Assembly: GCF_016756595.1 (NCBI RefSeq)
Contig: NZ_AP023258.1
Span: forward strand, 186,001-250,000
Origin: Mesorhizobium sp. L-2-11
GTDB taxonomy: Bacteria > Pseudomonadota > Alphaproteobacteria > Rhizobiales > Rhizobiaceae
DNA: 64,000 bases
Direction of reading: 5' to 3'
The translations under genes were made by a program, and so were the position numbers. The notes under the pieces are model-generated. The model worked only from the letters and a program-made list of their open reading frames with translations, had not been told where the DNA came from and ran no database searches. Position 1 is the stretch's first letter, and every line of letters starts with the position of its first letter. Below are positions 15,668 through 24,842 of the stretch, one piece after another.

Positions 15668-18325
15668 ATGGCCATCGCGAGCCGATCCACCCTCGTCGTT
15701 CACGGCCGCCTCGCCATTAGGGAACGCCGCCTGGCGGCGGCGCGTGACGGGCGTCATGGCCTGCAGGTCATGTCTTTCGAGCAGGCGGCGGTGCGGCTCG
15801 CCGGAGGTTTCGTCCGGCCGATTGATGACGAAAGCCTGCGCGCGGCGATCCAGGCCGTCCTGCCGGCAACGCCGATGGGCGAGCTGGAGAGCATCAAGTC
15901 GCTGCCCGGCATGATCGACGCAGCAGCGGACACCCTGTACAAGGCTTGGCGCGCGGGCATAGACCTCGCAGCGCGAGCGGCCGAGCATCCACGACTCGAC
16001 GCCATCGCCCGGTTGGAGGCGGCGGTTCTGGCCCAGCTTCCCGCCGGCATGATGCGACCCATCGACATCGTCGCCGGCGCTTCCAGCCGTATCGCCCATG
16101 CGCCCGCCGTTCTCGGCCGCATGGAGATCGCCGGCCTCACCGAACTCTCGCCCTGCTGGCGGGCGCTCCTGAAGGCGCTCACCGCGCACATTCCCATGCA
16201 ATGGACGGCCGGGCCGAGGCCGGCGCCGGCATGGCTGGAGGACACGGGCGTCGCGGTGCTGCGCACGCCGTCGGAGACCGCGGAGGTCAGCGCCGTCAGC
16301 GCGGCGACAGCCTATCATGAAGCCATCGAGGCGATGCGCTGGGCGCGATCGCTCCTCGCCTCCGGACGGGCCGCGCCGTGCGATATCGCGATCGCCACCG
16401 CCTCGCCCGCCGACTATGACGATCACTTCCTCAGCCTGCGCGCGGACGCCAATATCGACCTCCACTTCGTCCATGGCGTCCGGACCGTCACCACCCGTGA
16501 GGGACAGGCGGCCGCCGCGCTGGCTGACATCGTCGTTCGCGGCCTGTCGCAGTCGCGCCTGCGCCGACTCGCGGCGCTGTGCCGGGACACCGGCCCTTTC
16601 GGGGCCATGCCCGATGGCTGGCTGCGCGTCCTGCCGACAGATGCCCCGCTCTCGACGCCCGGCGCGTGGAACCGCCTTCTGGCCAAGCTGATGCCGGAAG
16701 ATTGGCCCGACGGCGCGGATCACACCCCGACCTTTCGCGCGGCCATCGAGCTGCTCGCGAAGGGACCGGATGCCGCGCCGGAGATCGGTGAGGCCTTCCT
16801 CAAGGGCCGCGCGCTCGCGATCTGGCGCAAGGGCCTCCTCGCCGGGCCGGCGGCCTCGATCGACGCCACCCTCGAAGCCCTAAAGCAGGATGACGGGCTG
16901 GAACCGTGCGTGTCCATCGCATGGATGCCGGCGAGCGCGCTCGCGGCTTCGCCGCGCCGCTTCGTGCGGCTGATCGGCCTTAACTCTTCGCGCTGGCCGC
17001 GCGGAATCGCCGAAGATCGGCTGATCCCGGACCATATCATCCCGACTGCCGAGCTCGATCCGCTCCCGGTAAGCCTGGCGGATCGCCGGGATTTCGCGAC
17101 GATCCTGGCGACTACGGACGGCGAGGTCGTCCTCTCGCGCGCCCGGCGTGACAGCGACGGGCGCCTGCTGGGACGCAGCCCCCTTCTCGCGGGGCACGGT
17201 GAGGAAATCTATCTCCGTCGCAACGCCGTTCCGATCCATGCCTTCAGCGAGGCCGACCGCCTCATGGCCCGGCCGCAGGAGTTCAGCGCCGATCCGCAGG
17301 CGGTTAGCGCCCAAGGCTGTTGGCGCGATTGGCGGCGCACCGAGATCACGGCGCATGACGGCCTCGTCCGGCCCGATCATCCGCTCATTCTCGCAATCTT
17401 GGCCCGCACCCAGTCGGCCAGCTCGCTCCGGCGTCTGCTGCGCAATCCCCTGAGCTTTGCCTGGGTCTACGCCTTCGGCTGGCGCGTGCCGGAAAGCAGT
17501 GCCGAGCCGCTCGTGCTCGACGCGCTCGGCGTCGGCGATCTTGTTCACATGGTACTCGATCGCGCCTTGCGCGACCTGGAGAGTGGCGGTGGATTGGCGT
17601 CCGCCGACGCCGCGGCGATCACGGCGGCGGTAGACCGGGCCGCAGGGCTTGTGGCCGCCGATTGGGAAAGCGAACGCGCAGTCCCGCCGGCCGTCATCTG
17701 GGGGCGCACCTTGGGTGATGCCCGGCTGACGGCGGGGCGGGCTCTTGCTTATGGCGATGCGCTTGTGCCGGGCGCCCGCTCTTATGGCGAGGTGCCGTTC
17801 GGCGGGGCCGAGCCCAAGTCGGACGCGGAGACGCCGTGGGATCCCGGCGTGCCGGTCACGATTCCCGATACGGGGTTCAATATCGCCGGCTATATTGACC
17901 GGCTCGACATCGCAGGCGACGGCAAGCGCGCGCTCGTGCGCGACTACAAGACCGGCCGTCCTCCGCGAGGTGACGTCCGGCTGAATGGCGGCCGCGAGCT
18001 TCAGCGCTGCCTCTACGCCTTCGCGGTGAAGGCGCTGCTGGGCAATGATGTCGCTATCAGCGCCTCGCTGCTCTACCCGCGTGAGCCGGTCGACCTCCAA
18101 ATCGAAGATCCGGACGCGGTGCTCACTGAGATCACCGGTTATCTGCGCGCGGCGAGGGGCAGTTTCGCCGGCGGTGCCGCGCTGCCAGGCCCCGACACCG
18201 GCGACGACTATGACGATCTCGCCTTCGCCCTGCCGGCGAATGCCAGCGCCACCTATTGCAAACGTAAGATGCCGGCCGCGACCGAGCGGCTCGGTCAGGT
18301 CGCTCAAATCTGGGAGGCGGAATAA
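15668..18325 (+). CDS. AddB-like PD-(D/E)XK nuclease / inactive helicase subunit
   Basis: An 885-residue protein resembling AddB. The N-terminal and middle parts have the inactive-helicase character of AddB (WMPASALAASPRRFVRLIGLNSSRWPR). The C-terminal third (from about 590) carries an intact nuclease core: AGYIDRLDIAG (near 740) and VRDYKTG (near 757), plus ELQRCLYAFAVKALL. Unlike classical AddB there is no four-cysteine iron-sulfur staple. With the next gene it should form a helicase-nuclease complex acting on linear DNA. The start ATG has AAAGGAGG eight bases upstream; the stop overlaps the next ATG (TAATG). Confidence 0.75.
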   Translation: MAIASRSTLVVHGRLAIRERRLAAARDGRHGLQVMSFEQAAVRLAGGFVRPIDDESLRAAIQAVLPATPMGELESIKSLPGMIDAAADTLYKAWRAGIDLAARAAEHPRLDAIARLEAAVLAQLPAGMMRPIDIVAGASSRIAHAPAVLGRMEIAGLTELSPCWRALLKALTAHIPMQWTAGPRPAPAWLEDTGVAVLRTPSETAEVSAVSAATAYHEAIEAMRWARSLLASGRAAPCDIAIATASPADYDDHFLSLRADANIDLHFVHGVRTVTTREGQAAAALADIVVRGLSQSRLRRLAALCRDTGPFGAMPDGWLRVLPTDAPLSTPGAWNRLLAKLMPEDWPDGADHTPTFRAAIELLAKGPDAAPEIGEAFLKGRALAIWRKGLLAGPAASIDATLEALKQDDGLEPCVSIAWMPASALAASPRRFVRLIGLNSSRWPRGIAEDRLIPDHIIPTAELDPLPVSLADRRDFATILATTDGEVVLSRARRDSDGRLLGRSPLLAGHGEEIYLRRNAVPIHAFSEADRLMARPQEFSADPQAVSAQGCWRDWRRTEITAHDGLVRPDHPLILAILARTQSASSLRRLLRNPLSFAWVYAFGWRVPESSAEPLVLDALGVGDLVHMVLDRALRDLESGGGLASADAAAITAAVDRAAGLVAADWESERAVPPAVIWGRTLGDARLTAGRALAYGDALVPGARSYGEVPFGGAEPKSDAETPWDPGVPVTIPDTGFNIAGYIDRLDIAGDGKRALVRDYKTGRPPRGDVRLNGGRELQRCLYAFAVKALLGNDVAISASLLYPREPVDLQIEDPDAVLTEITGYLRAARGSFAGGAALPGPDTGDDYDDLAFALPANASATYCKRKMPAATERLGQVAQIWEAE

Positions 18326-21300
18326 TGAGCAGCGTGTCTATAGCCCTTAAGGATGACGGCGCGCGACGCGACGCGATCAGCCTCCATGATCGCTCGATCC
18401 TGGTCGAAGCCGGCGCGGGTTCTGGCAAGACCGCCGTGATGGCTGGACGCGTCGCAATCATGCTCGCCGAGGGCGTTCCGCCGCGCTCCATCGCCGCCGT
18501 CACCTTCACCGAACTGGCGGCGAGCGAACTTCTCGCGCGCGTCCGCGAAATTGTCGCCGACCTCTCGGCCGGACGCATAGCGACCGAACTGCGTGTGGCG
18601 CTGCCCGATGGGCTGTCTCAGGCGCAGCGCGACAATCTCGCGACCGCGAGCGCCGCGATCGACGAAATTACTTGCTCGACCATTCACGGCTTCTGCCAGC
18701 GTCTGATAAAGCCCTATCCGGCCGAAGCCGACATCGATCCCGGCGCCGGCGTCATGGACCGCAACCAGGCCGATCTTACCTTCCTCGAAATTGTCGACGG
18801 CTGGCTTCGCGAGCGCCTTTCCGGCGATCAGGACGGCATCCTTGCCGAAATGGTGTTGCACAGCCCCGGTGAAACCGTGGCGCTCGTCCACAAAATCGCC
18901 GAGAATCTGCGCCGCCGCCGCACCATCGCGGCGCCGCCCGTCTCCCCGCTTGACGGTCGTCTGACGGCCTTCCGACAGGCGACGGCGGATTTTGCGGCCT
19001 TCATGCGCGGGGCGGCGGCGACCGAGCCCGAAACGGTCGTGATCGTCGGGCGGCTGGCCGAGATGGCAACCGCGCTCGCGGCCGTTCCCGATCCCGCGAC
19101 GCCCTCGGGCTTGGTCCAGGTTCTGACCTCGCGTGCGCACCCGGACCTTTGCACCAAGGCGGGCGACGTCGCCTCCTATCGCAAGAAGGGCAAGTGGACC
19201 GAAGCGGCGAAGCAGGCGGGCCTCGCCAAGGCCGACGGCGAGCGGCTGAACATCGCCGCCGCAGGCCACTACACCGCCTGCTGCGATGCCTGGGCTTTGC
19301 TTCTTCAGGCGGCGGCCAGCCAGGTTCTGGCGGCGCTAATCGACGACGCGCGTTCGATCCTGCAGCGCTATCGCGACCGTAAGCGCGCGAGCGCCCAACT
19401 CGACTTCGATGACCTGATCTTCGCCGCGCGCGATCTGCTGCGGGATCATGACAATGTCCGGCGCGCGTTGGGACAGCGCTTCGCGCGTGTCCTCGTCGAT
19501 GAGTTCCAAGACACCGATCCTCTGCAAACCGAGATCTTCTGGCGACTTTGCGGCGAGCCCGTCGATAACGATACCGATTGGATTCGGTGCCGGATCCGGC
19601 GGGGCGCGCTTTTTCTGGTCGGCGACCCTAAGCAGGCGATCTATCGCTTCCGCGGCGCCGATGTCGGTGCTTATGTGCAGGCGCGCGACGCCTTTCACGC
19701 TCAGGATTCGGACAGCCTGCTGTCGATATCCACCAATTTCCGTTCCTGCGCTTCGATCCTCACTTTCGTCAACGAGCGCTTCGAGGCCGTGCTGTCGGCC
19801 GATGGCCAACCCGGATTCACGGCCCTCGACCCGTTTCACGACGATCCCGGCGACGGCCTGTGCGTCGCGGCCCTCGACATCGCTGTCGCCGACGAAAACG
19901 GCAAGGCTACCGCCGAGCAGCAGCGCGACGCCGAAGCCGACGCCGTGGCCGAGCTATGCGCGCGCTTGATTGACAGCCAGCCCATCATCGATCGGCGCAG
20001 CGGCACGCAACGTCTTTGTCGGCCGGGCGACATCGCCTTGCTGGCACCGACCGGCGCCGAACTGTGGCGCTATGAGGAGGCGCTGGAGCGTCGCGGAATT
20101 CCGGTGGCGACACAGGCCGGCAAGGGTCTCTTCCGCCGCCAGGAGATCCAGGATTTGATCGCGCTGACCCGCGTTCTCGCCGACCGACGCGACACACTGG
20201 CGCTCGGCGCGCTGCTGCGCGGCCCGCTGGTCGGCCTCACCGAAGAGGAACTCCTGGACATCGTCTGGACACTGCCGCGTTCCGAGGAACAGCCCGACCG
20301 AATTCCCCGTCTCGATCTTGGCGCCGATCCCACCGCCATCGATCATCCGCTTGCACGGGAGGTCATCGAAAAGCTGCAGGCGCTCTACCGCCGAAGCAAC
20401 AGCACGACGCCGCACGAGCTTCTCTCGCAAGCCGTGGACGTGATGCGGGTTCGGCCCCTCCTTCTCGAGCGTCACCGCGGCCAGGCAGAACGCGCGCTCG
20501 CCAATGTCGATCTCTATCTGAGCCTGTCGACCGGCTACGCCGTGCGCGGTCTTCGCGCCTTCGCCGAGGCGATGACCGCAGCATGGACCGACGAGGCGCG
20601 CGCTGTTGAGGGCCGGCCCGATGCGCAGGAAGAAGCCGTCGCGCTCTTTACCATGCACGCGGCCAAGGGCCTCGAATGGCCAATCGTCATCCCCGTCAAC
20701 ACCATGACGGGTGTCATGTCGCCCGACAGCGCTGTGATCGACCGTCAGACCGACACATTCTATTGCCCGGTCCTTGGCGTCACGCCCGATGGCTATGAGG
20801 CCGCGCGCCAGGCGGAAAAGGACGAGTTGGATCGCGAGCGCATCCGGCTCTGGTATGTCGCGGCGACGCGTGCCCGCGAACTCCTCGTTCTGCCCCGGCT
20901 CGATACGACGCCTTCGAAATCGGCCTGGATCGGCCTGCTCGATCTGTCGCTCGCCGATCTGCCGGCCCTGGATGTCTCGCATCTGCCGCTCGATCCGGAC
21001 GCCACCGCCGCCGGCGTGGGCAACACCCAGACGCGCCACAGTTTCGCGACCGAGGCGGCCGCGATCGCAGATCGCCACACGCGCTTGACCTGGCTCGCGC
21101 CGACCCGTGACGAGAGCGCCTCCGGCTCGGTGCGGCAGGAGGAAAAAGCCGCCATCTGGACCGGCTCGGTCGAAGGCCAGCCGCCCGAACTCGAGCCGAT
21201 CATCACCGTTCAGGGTGGCCGGGAACGCGGCCTCATCCTTCACAAGCTCGTTGAAGAGGTGCTGACCGGCGAAACGAACGAGGCACCGGCAACGCTTGTC

Positions 21301-21723
21301 GAACGCGCTGCCGATCTCATCCGTGCGCTCGGTCAGACGCCAGTCGCCGATCCTGCCATGGGCTTGTCCGCCGAAGAGCTGGCTGGGTGCATCACGCGAG
21401 CCCTTGGTTTGCCTGAAATCGCGACCTTGCGGCCCATGCTTCTTGCGGAATTCCCTGTCTTTGCGATCCGCACCGAGAAAGACGAGGAGGTCGCCACAGC
21501 CGGCATCGCGGATGCGCTTACCCTGACGGCCGACAGTCGTCCTGCTGTCGTCGTCGATTGGAAGAGCGATGTGGCTCCAGATCCACAGACCCTCGACCAC
21601 TATCGCGCGCAGGTTCGGGCCTATATCGACATGACTGGCGCCGAGCGCGGACTGATCGTGCTGATGACCTCCGGCGCCGTCATCCCAGTCCAGCCTGCGG
21701 AACCGATTATTCCGCCATCCTAG
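18325..21723 (+). CDS. AddA-like UvrD-family helicase-nuclease
   Basis: A 1,132-residue superfamily 1 helicase. Motifs seen: Walker A EAGAGSGKT (28-36), TFTELAASELLARVRE, STIHGFCQRL, motif II VDEFQDTDPLQ (near 389), GDPKQAIYRFRGAD, FTMHAAKGLEWP, and YVAATRARELLVL. The end has an AddA/RecB-type nuclease site (GIADALTLTADSRPAVVVDWKSD, Lys near 1080). It pairs with the preceding AddB-like subunit. Chromosomal AddAB repairs breaks and degrades invading DNA; an accessory copy inside a defence block more likely serves immunity. It shares length and general design with the IrrE-helicase fusion upstream but has a different N-terminus and an intact nuclease. Confidence 0.82.
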   Translation: MSSVSIALKDDGARRDAISLHDRSILVEAGAGSGKTAVMAGRVAIMLAEGVPPRSIAAVTFTELAASELLARVREIVADLSAGRIATELRVALPDGLSQAQRDNLATASAAIDEITCSTIHGFCQRLIKPYPAEADIDPGAGVMDRNQADLTFLEIVDGWLRERLSGDQDGILAEMVLHSPGETVALVHKIAENLRRRRTIAAPPVSPLDGRLTAFRQATADFAAFMRGAAATEPETVVIVGRLAEMATALAAVPDPATPSGLVQVLTSRAHPDLCTKAGDVASYRKKGKWTEAAKQAGLAKADGERLNIAAAGHYTACCDAWALLLQAAASQVLAALIDDARSILQRYRDRKRASAQLDFDDLIFAARDLLRDHDNVRRALGQRFARVLVDEFQDTDPLQTEIFWRLCGEPVDNDTDWIRCRIRRGALFLVGDPKQAIYRFRGADVGAYVQARDAFHAQDSDSLLSISTNFRSCASILTFVNERFEAVLSADGQPGFTALDPFHDDPGDGLCVAALDIAVADENGKATAEQQRDAEADAVAELCARLIDSQPIIDRRSGTQRLCRPGDIALLAPTGAELWRYEEALERRGIPVATQAGKGLFRRQEIQDLIALTRVLADRRDTLALGALLRGPLVGLTEEELLDIVWTLPRSEEQPDRIPRLDLGADPTAIDHPLAREVIEKLQALYRRSNSTTPHELLSQAVDVMRVRPLLLERHRGQAERALANVDLYLSLSTGYAVRGLRAFAEAMTAAWTDEARAVEGRPDAQEEAVALFTMHAAKGLEWPIVIPVNTMTGVMSPDSAVIDRQTDTFYCPVLGVTPDGYEAARQAEKDELDRERIRLWYVAATRARELLVLPRLDTTPSKSAWIGLLDLSLADLPALDVSHLPLDPDATAAGVGNTQTRHSFATEAAAIADRHTRLTWLAPTRDESASGSVRQEEKAAIWTGSVEGQPPELEPIITVQGGRERGLILHKLVEEVLTGETNEAPATLVERAADLIRALGQTPVADPAMGLSAEELAGCITRALGLPEIATLRPMLLAEFPVFAIRTEKDEEVATAGIADALTLTADSRPAVVVDWKSDVAPDPQTLDHYRAQVRAYIDMTGAERGLIVLMTSGAVIPVQPAEPIIPPS

Positions 21724-21823
21724 GAACGGAGCATTCCACACGCAGGCCCCCCACGTCGAAGCGGTGATCGCCACTGTGGCAGGCACCGGCCCCATGTTCA
21801 CTGAATTTCGTAGGCAGACTTGT

Positions 21824-22990
21824 ATGTCTTATCTCGCTTGGATTGATTTCGACCCCGATGAACGTCGGCGAGCGCAAACACTGATCGACCTGTTCAAGCA
21901 GCCTGAAGCTCGCGATGAGCTTGGCTTGGGCACGGTGCGCGATGGTCTCGCCGATCTCCTCTTCCCCGGGACCAGCACGATCCAGACGCGGCTGCGCTAT
22001 ATGCTGTTTATTCCCTGGATCTATCTGCAGGCCCAATGCCGAAAGGCGACACAGGCAGAACGGACAGTCATTGCGCGTGATCTGGAATTTGAGCTAAGCG
22101 AAGCACTGCTGCGAGGCGGAGAAACAGTCGATGTCATTGGTCGACTCGCTGGCCGAAGCCTCAAACGGCTACCATCGAGCGTCTATTGGGCCGGGCTCCA
22201 CACCCTCGGCATCCGGGCTCTGCCTGGCACCCAGGCGACCTTCCTGTCTTACGGTCCCGAAAGCCTCAAGGACCACGACCTCAAGCTGTGGGCGTCGAAC
22301 TTCCCCAAACCGCCTGGAGACCTTTTCGATCAAGCTGCGTTCGCGCTGTCACGAGAAGAAGGCGACTTTCTGCGCGATCGCATTGCGAGCAAGGCGAGGC
22401 CAAGCTTGCTGAATGAACTGGCGCGCAAGGGAAAGTCCTATGCCGAGGATTGGCCCTGGCAGGTGAGCGAAGACACCATGTCAGACGCCAATCGTGCGAT
22501 ACTACGACACGCCGAAAGATTCTCGGGTGTGATGTATGGCGCCAGTCTGCTCTACAACCTCTTGCTGGCGCTTCGCGCCGCCGAACGGCCGAATGCCAAA
22601 AAGCACGCAGATGCTCCGACGCTGGTGGAAGATTATCGCTCGCGTCTCGAAGACTGGAAGGCGGAGCTTGAGCATCTGGCTTTGAGCGAGTGGGATCTGG
22701 ACGATCTCTTTAGCCTGATTGGGAAGACCAGCCACGATCTAACCAAGGCATCGCGCGATTTTATCCGCGGCTGGGTTTCCATAGCGCGGAACGGCTCCGT
22801 GCAGCTCGAGGCCAACGACCTTGCTATTGAGCTTCTGAAGCAGCGGGAACATGGACTGAAGCGAATGAAGGCGCGGCTACTGCACGACGCCCCCCTCGAG
22901 CGTTGGTCGGGTGCCTCTGGTGATGCGCGTCTCGATTTCAGGTGGGGTATCGCCAGCAACTATCTCAGGGAGCTTGCCGATGCCTGCTGA
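21824..22990 (+). CDS. DUF6361 family protein
   Basis: A 388-residue protein opening with SYLAWIDFDPDERRRA and containing LFPGTSTIQTRLRYMLFIPW and AQATFLSYGPESLKDHD-like segments typical of DUF6361. The enzymatic role is unknown; no catalytic motif is evident. ATG 21824 is chosen because the family begins at this MSYLAW; the frame stays open 60 bases upstream (GTG 21764, ATG 21794). It overlaps the phospholipase-D-fold gene by 11 bases. DUF6361, a PLD protein and a large helicase form a recurrent three-gene set in defence islands, so I treat the three as one module. Confidence 0.75.
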   Translation: MSYLAWIDFDPDERRRAQTLIDLFKQPEARDELGLGTVRDGLADLLFPGTSTIQTRLRYMLFIPWIYLQAQCRKATQAERTVIARDLEFELSEALLRGGETVDVIGRLAGRSLKRLPSSVYWAGLHTLGIRALPGTQATFLSYGPESLKDHDLKLWASNFPKPPGDLFDQAAFALSREEGDFLRDRIASKARPSLLNELARKGKSYAEDWPWQVSEDTMSDANRAILRHAERFSGVMYGASLLYNLLLALRAAERPNAKKHADAPTLVEDYRSRLEDWKAELEHLALSEWDLDDLFSLIGKTSHDLTKASRDFIRGWVSIARNGSVQLEANDLAIELLKQREHGLKRMKARLLHDAPLERWSGASGDARLDFRWGIASNYLRELADAC

Positions 22991-24842
22991 TCCAGCCTTC
23001 GACCCCGAAAATCGTGAACTCTACACGACGCTCATGCGCTCGCCCGATGGTTATCGGTTTGACCACGCCGTGGCGACTACTTACTCCCTCGACTTCGAGA
23101 CTGCCCTCGCAATCCCGATCGCCGTCGTTTTTCGGGACGCCGAAAACCGCGACGAGATGTTACGCAGCCCCTTGGCTCTGCTGCAAAGCGTCGAACGGAT
23201 GGCCGGTCGGATAGCCATTTACTGCGACAGGGGGCGCATCAAGGAGGCGCGTCCTAATGCAGCACGCCTGATGGCTCTGTACGAGAAGACGATCACTGAG
23301 GTCTCGGCTCCGGGTGGCGGCGCGTTTCATCCCAAGTTGTGGTGCATCCGGTTTCAGCCGGAACGAAAGGGAGCGCCAACTCGCATGCGGCTGGCCATTC
23401 TCTCACGGAATCTGACCAATGACCGTTGCTGGGACTTGGCTCTCTGCCTCGACGGGACGGTGAAGGACGATACCAATGAGGCAAACGAGCCCGTCGTGCA
23501 GCTCCTTCGCGCACTACCTAGCTTGGCAAATTCGGCCACCCGGCCTCCGGCGCCCAAATTCCTTCCTTCGCTCTTGCGCGACCTCGAACGCTGTTCCTGG
23601 GACGAACTGCCTGCCGGGGCGACCAAGATCAGGTTCGCGGTCAATGGATTGGACGCGGGATCCTGGTCCCCGCAAAAGGGCGAGCGCCTCGCCATCCTGT
23701 CACCTTTTGTGAGCGGTAGCGCGCTCAAGCACTTGGCCGAGGGTTACGATAATCCCTCCGCTTGTCAGCTCGTGGCCCGGGCCGAAGAACTCGACTGCAT
23801 CAAACCCGCTGTTCGCGGGCTTTTTGAGGTTCGAACCCTTGATGAGCGAGCAACCAAATACGAGGAGGAAGATCGCGACAAAGCCTGTTCGGCTGATCTC
23901 GATGGTCTCCACGCCAAGGCCTACGTTGTTGAGCGCGGCTCGCGGCTGCATATCCATCTTGGTTCGGCCAACGCGACAACTGCCGCGCTCGTACCGACCC
24001 GCGGAGGCCGGACACAGAACGTCGAGATCATGGCTACACTCGATGGCCCCAAGACCCGAATGGGCACGATCGAAGAAGCCCTGTTTTCGGACGGGTTTCA
24101 GCGGCTCCTGGCTCCTTATACGCCGTCCGAGCCGCCAGAGCAGGATGCTGCCGCGGCTGCCGAAAAGGCTCTCGAGAAATTGCGCACAAAGATCGCAGCA
24201 CTGCCGCTCGATCTTCATTGCACGCAATTGACCGACGCCATCGGCCTAGAACTCGCGGCTGCAAGCAAAGTCCCGCCGATCGAGATCCCCGAAGGCGTGA
24301 GCTGTTTCGTTCGCGCGATCACCGTTGCGAATGAACGGGGACATGATGCTTTGCCGCTGCTCTCTGGCTCGGAGCCGCGAAAGGCGCTCGGCTCCGTTCC
24401 ATTGGGTGACGTCACCCGTTGGCTAGGAATGCGACTGCGGGACGAGGATACAGGTGTAGAGCTTGCCTTTACATTGGGCGCTCGGCTCATCGGCCTGCCT
24501 GATGGGCGCGATGCCGCAGTCCTGCGAGCCCATATCGCCAATGTGGAAAATTTCTTCCGGTATCTCGGTCTTCTGCTTGGGAGTCTCGGCGAAGGCAGTT
24601 TCCTGGAAAGCGAAAACGCGGGCGAAGGACAATGGCTGAGGCGGTTCGGCCAGGGCGGAGCTTCACTTCTTGAGCCGATGGTGCGAGCGCTGAACCTCGA
24701 TAGCGGTGAGCTCATCGAGATCGCTCGGCTCATCAAGCGCCTTGAAGATCCAAATGGCGGCAAGAGCATCGTCCCAAAGGACTTCCTCGCACTTTGGGCC
24801 AGCTTTGCACCGCTTGTGGCATCGAAGGGGGCACGGCATTGA
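22980..24842 (+). CDS. phospholipase-D-fold protein of the DUF6361 module
   Basis: A 620-residue protein with two HxK half-sites: GGGAFHPKLWCIRF (His-Lys near residues 117-119, then LSRNLTND) and HAKAYVVERG (near 311, followed by LGSANATTAAL). This is the layout of a two-HKD phospholipase D fold, which in defence proteins usually cuts nucleic acid rather than lipid. The C-terminal 200 residues lack recognisable motifs. ATG 22980 overlaps the DUF6361 stop; the stop overlaps the TTG start of the helicase (TTGA). A nuclease role beside the helicase is inference. Confidence 0.75.
   Translation: MPADPAFDPENRELYTTLMRSPDGYRFDHAVATTYSLDFETALAIPIAVVFRDAENRDEMLRSPLALLQSVERMAGRIAIYCDRGRIKEARPNAARLMALYEKTITEVSAPGGGAFHPKLWCIRFQPERKGAPTRMRLAILSRNLTNDRCWDLALCLDGTVKDDTNEANEPVVQLLRALPSLANSATRPPAPKFLPSLLRDLERCSWDELPAGATKIRFAVNGLDAGSWSPQKGERLAILSPFVSGSALKHLAEGYDNPSACQLVARAEELDCIKPAVRGLFEVRTLDERATKYEEEDRDKACSADLDGLHAKAYVVERGSRLHIHLGSANATTAALVPTRGGRTQNVEIMATLDGPKTRMGTIEEALFSDGFQRLLAPYTPSEPPEQDAAAAAEKALEKLRTKIAALPLDLHCTQLTDAIGLELAAASKVPPIEIPEGVSCFVRAITVANERGHDALPLLSGSEPRKALGSVPLGDVTRWLGMRLRDEDTGVELAFTLGARLIGLPDGRDAAVLRAHIANVENFFRYLGLLLGSLGEGSFLESENAGEGQWLRRFGQGGASLLEPMVRALNLDSGELIEIARLIKRLEDPNGGKSIVPKDFLALWASFAPLVASKGARH

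Noticed and set aside
19954..21801. Very long minus-strand open frame (615 codons) opposite the AddA-like gene
   Set aside because: It mirrors a gene with clear helicase motifs; high GC keeps the opposite strand open. Its translation shows no domain.
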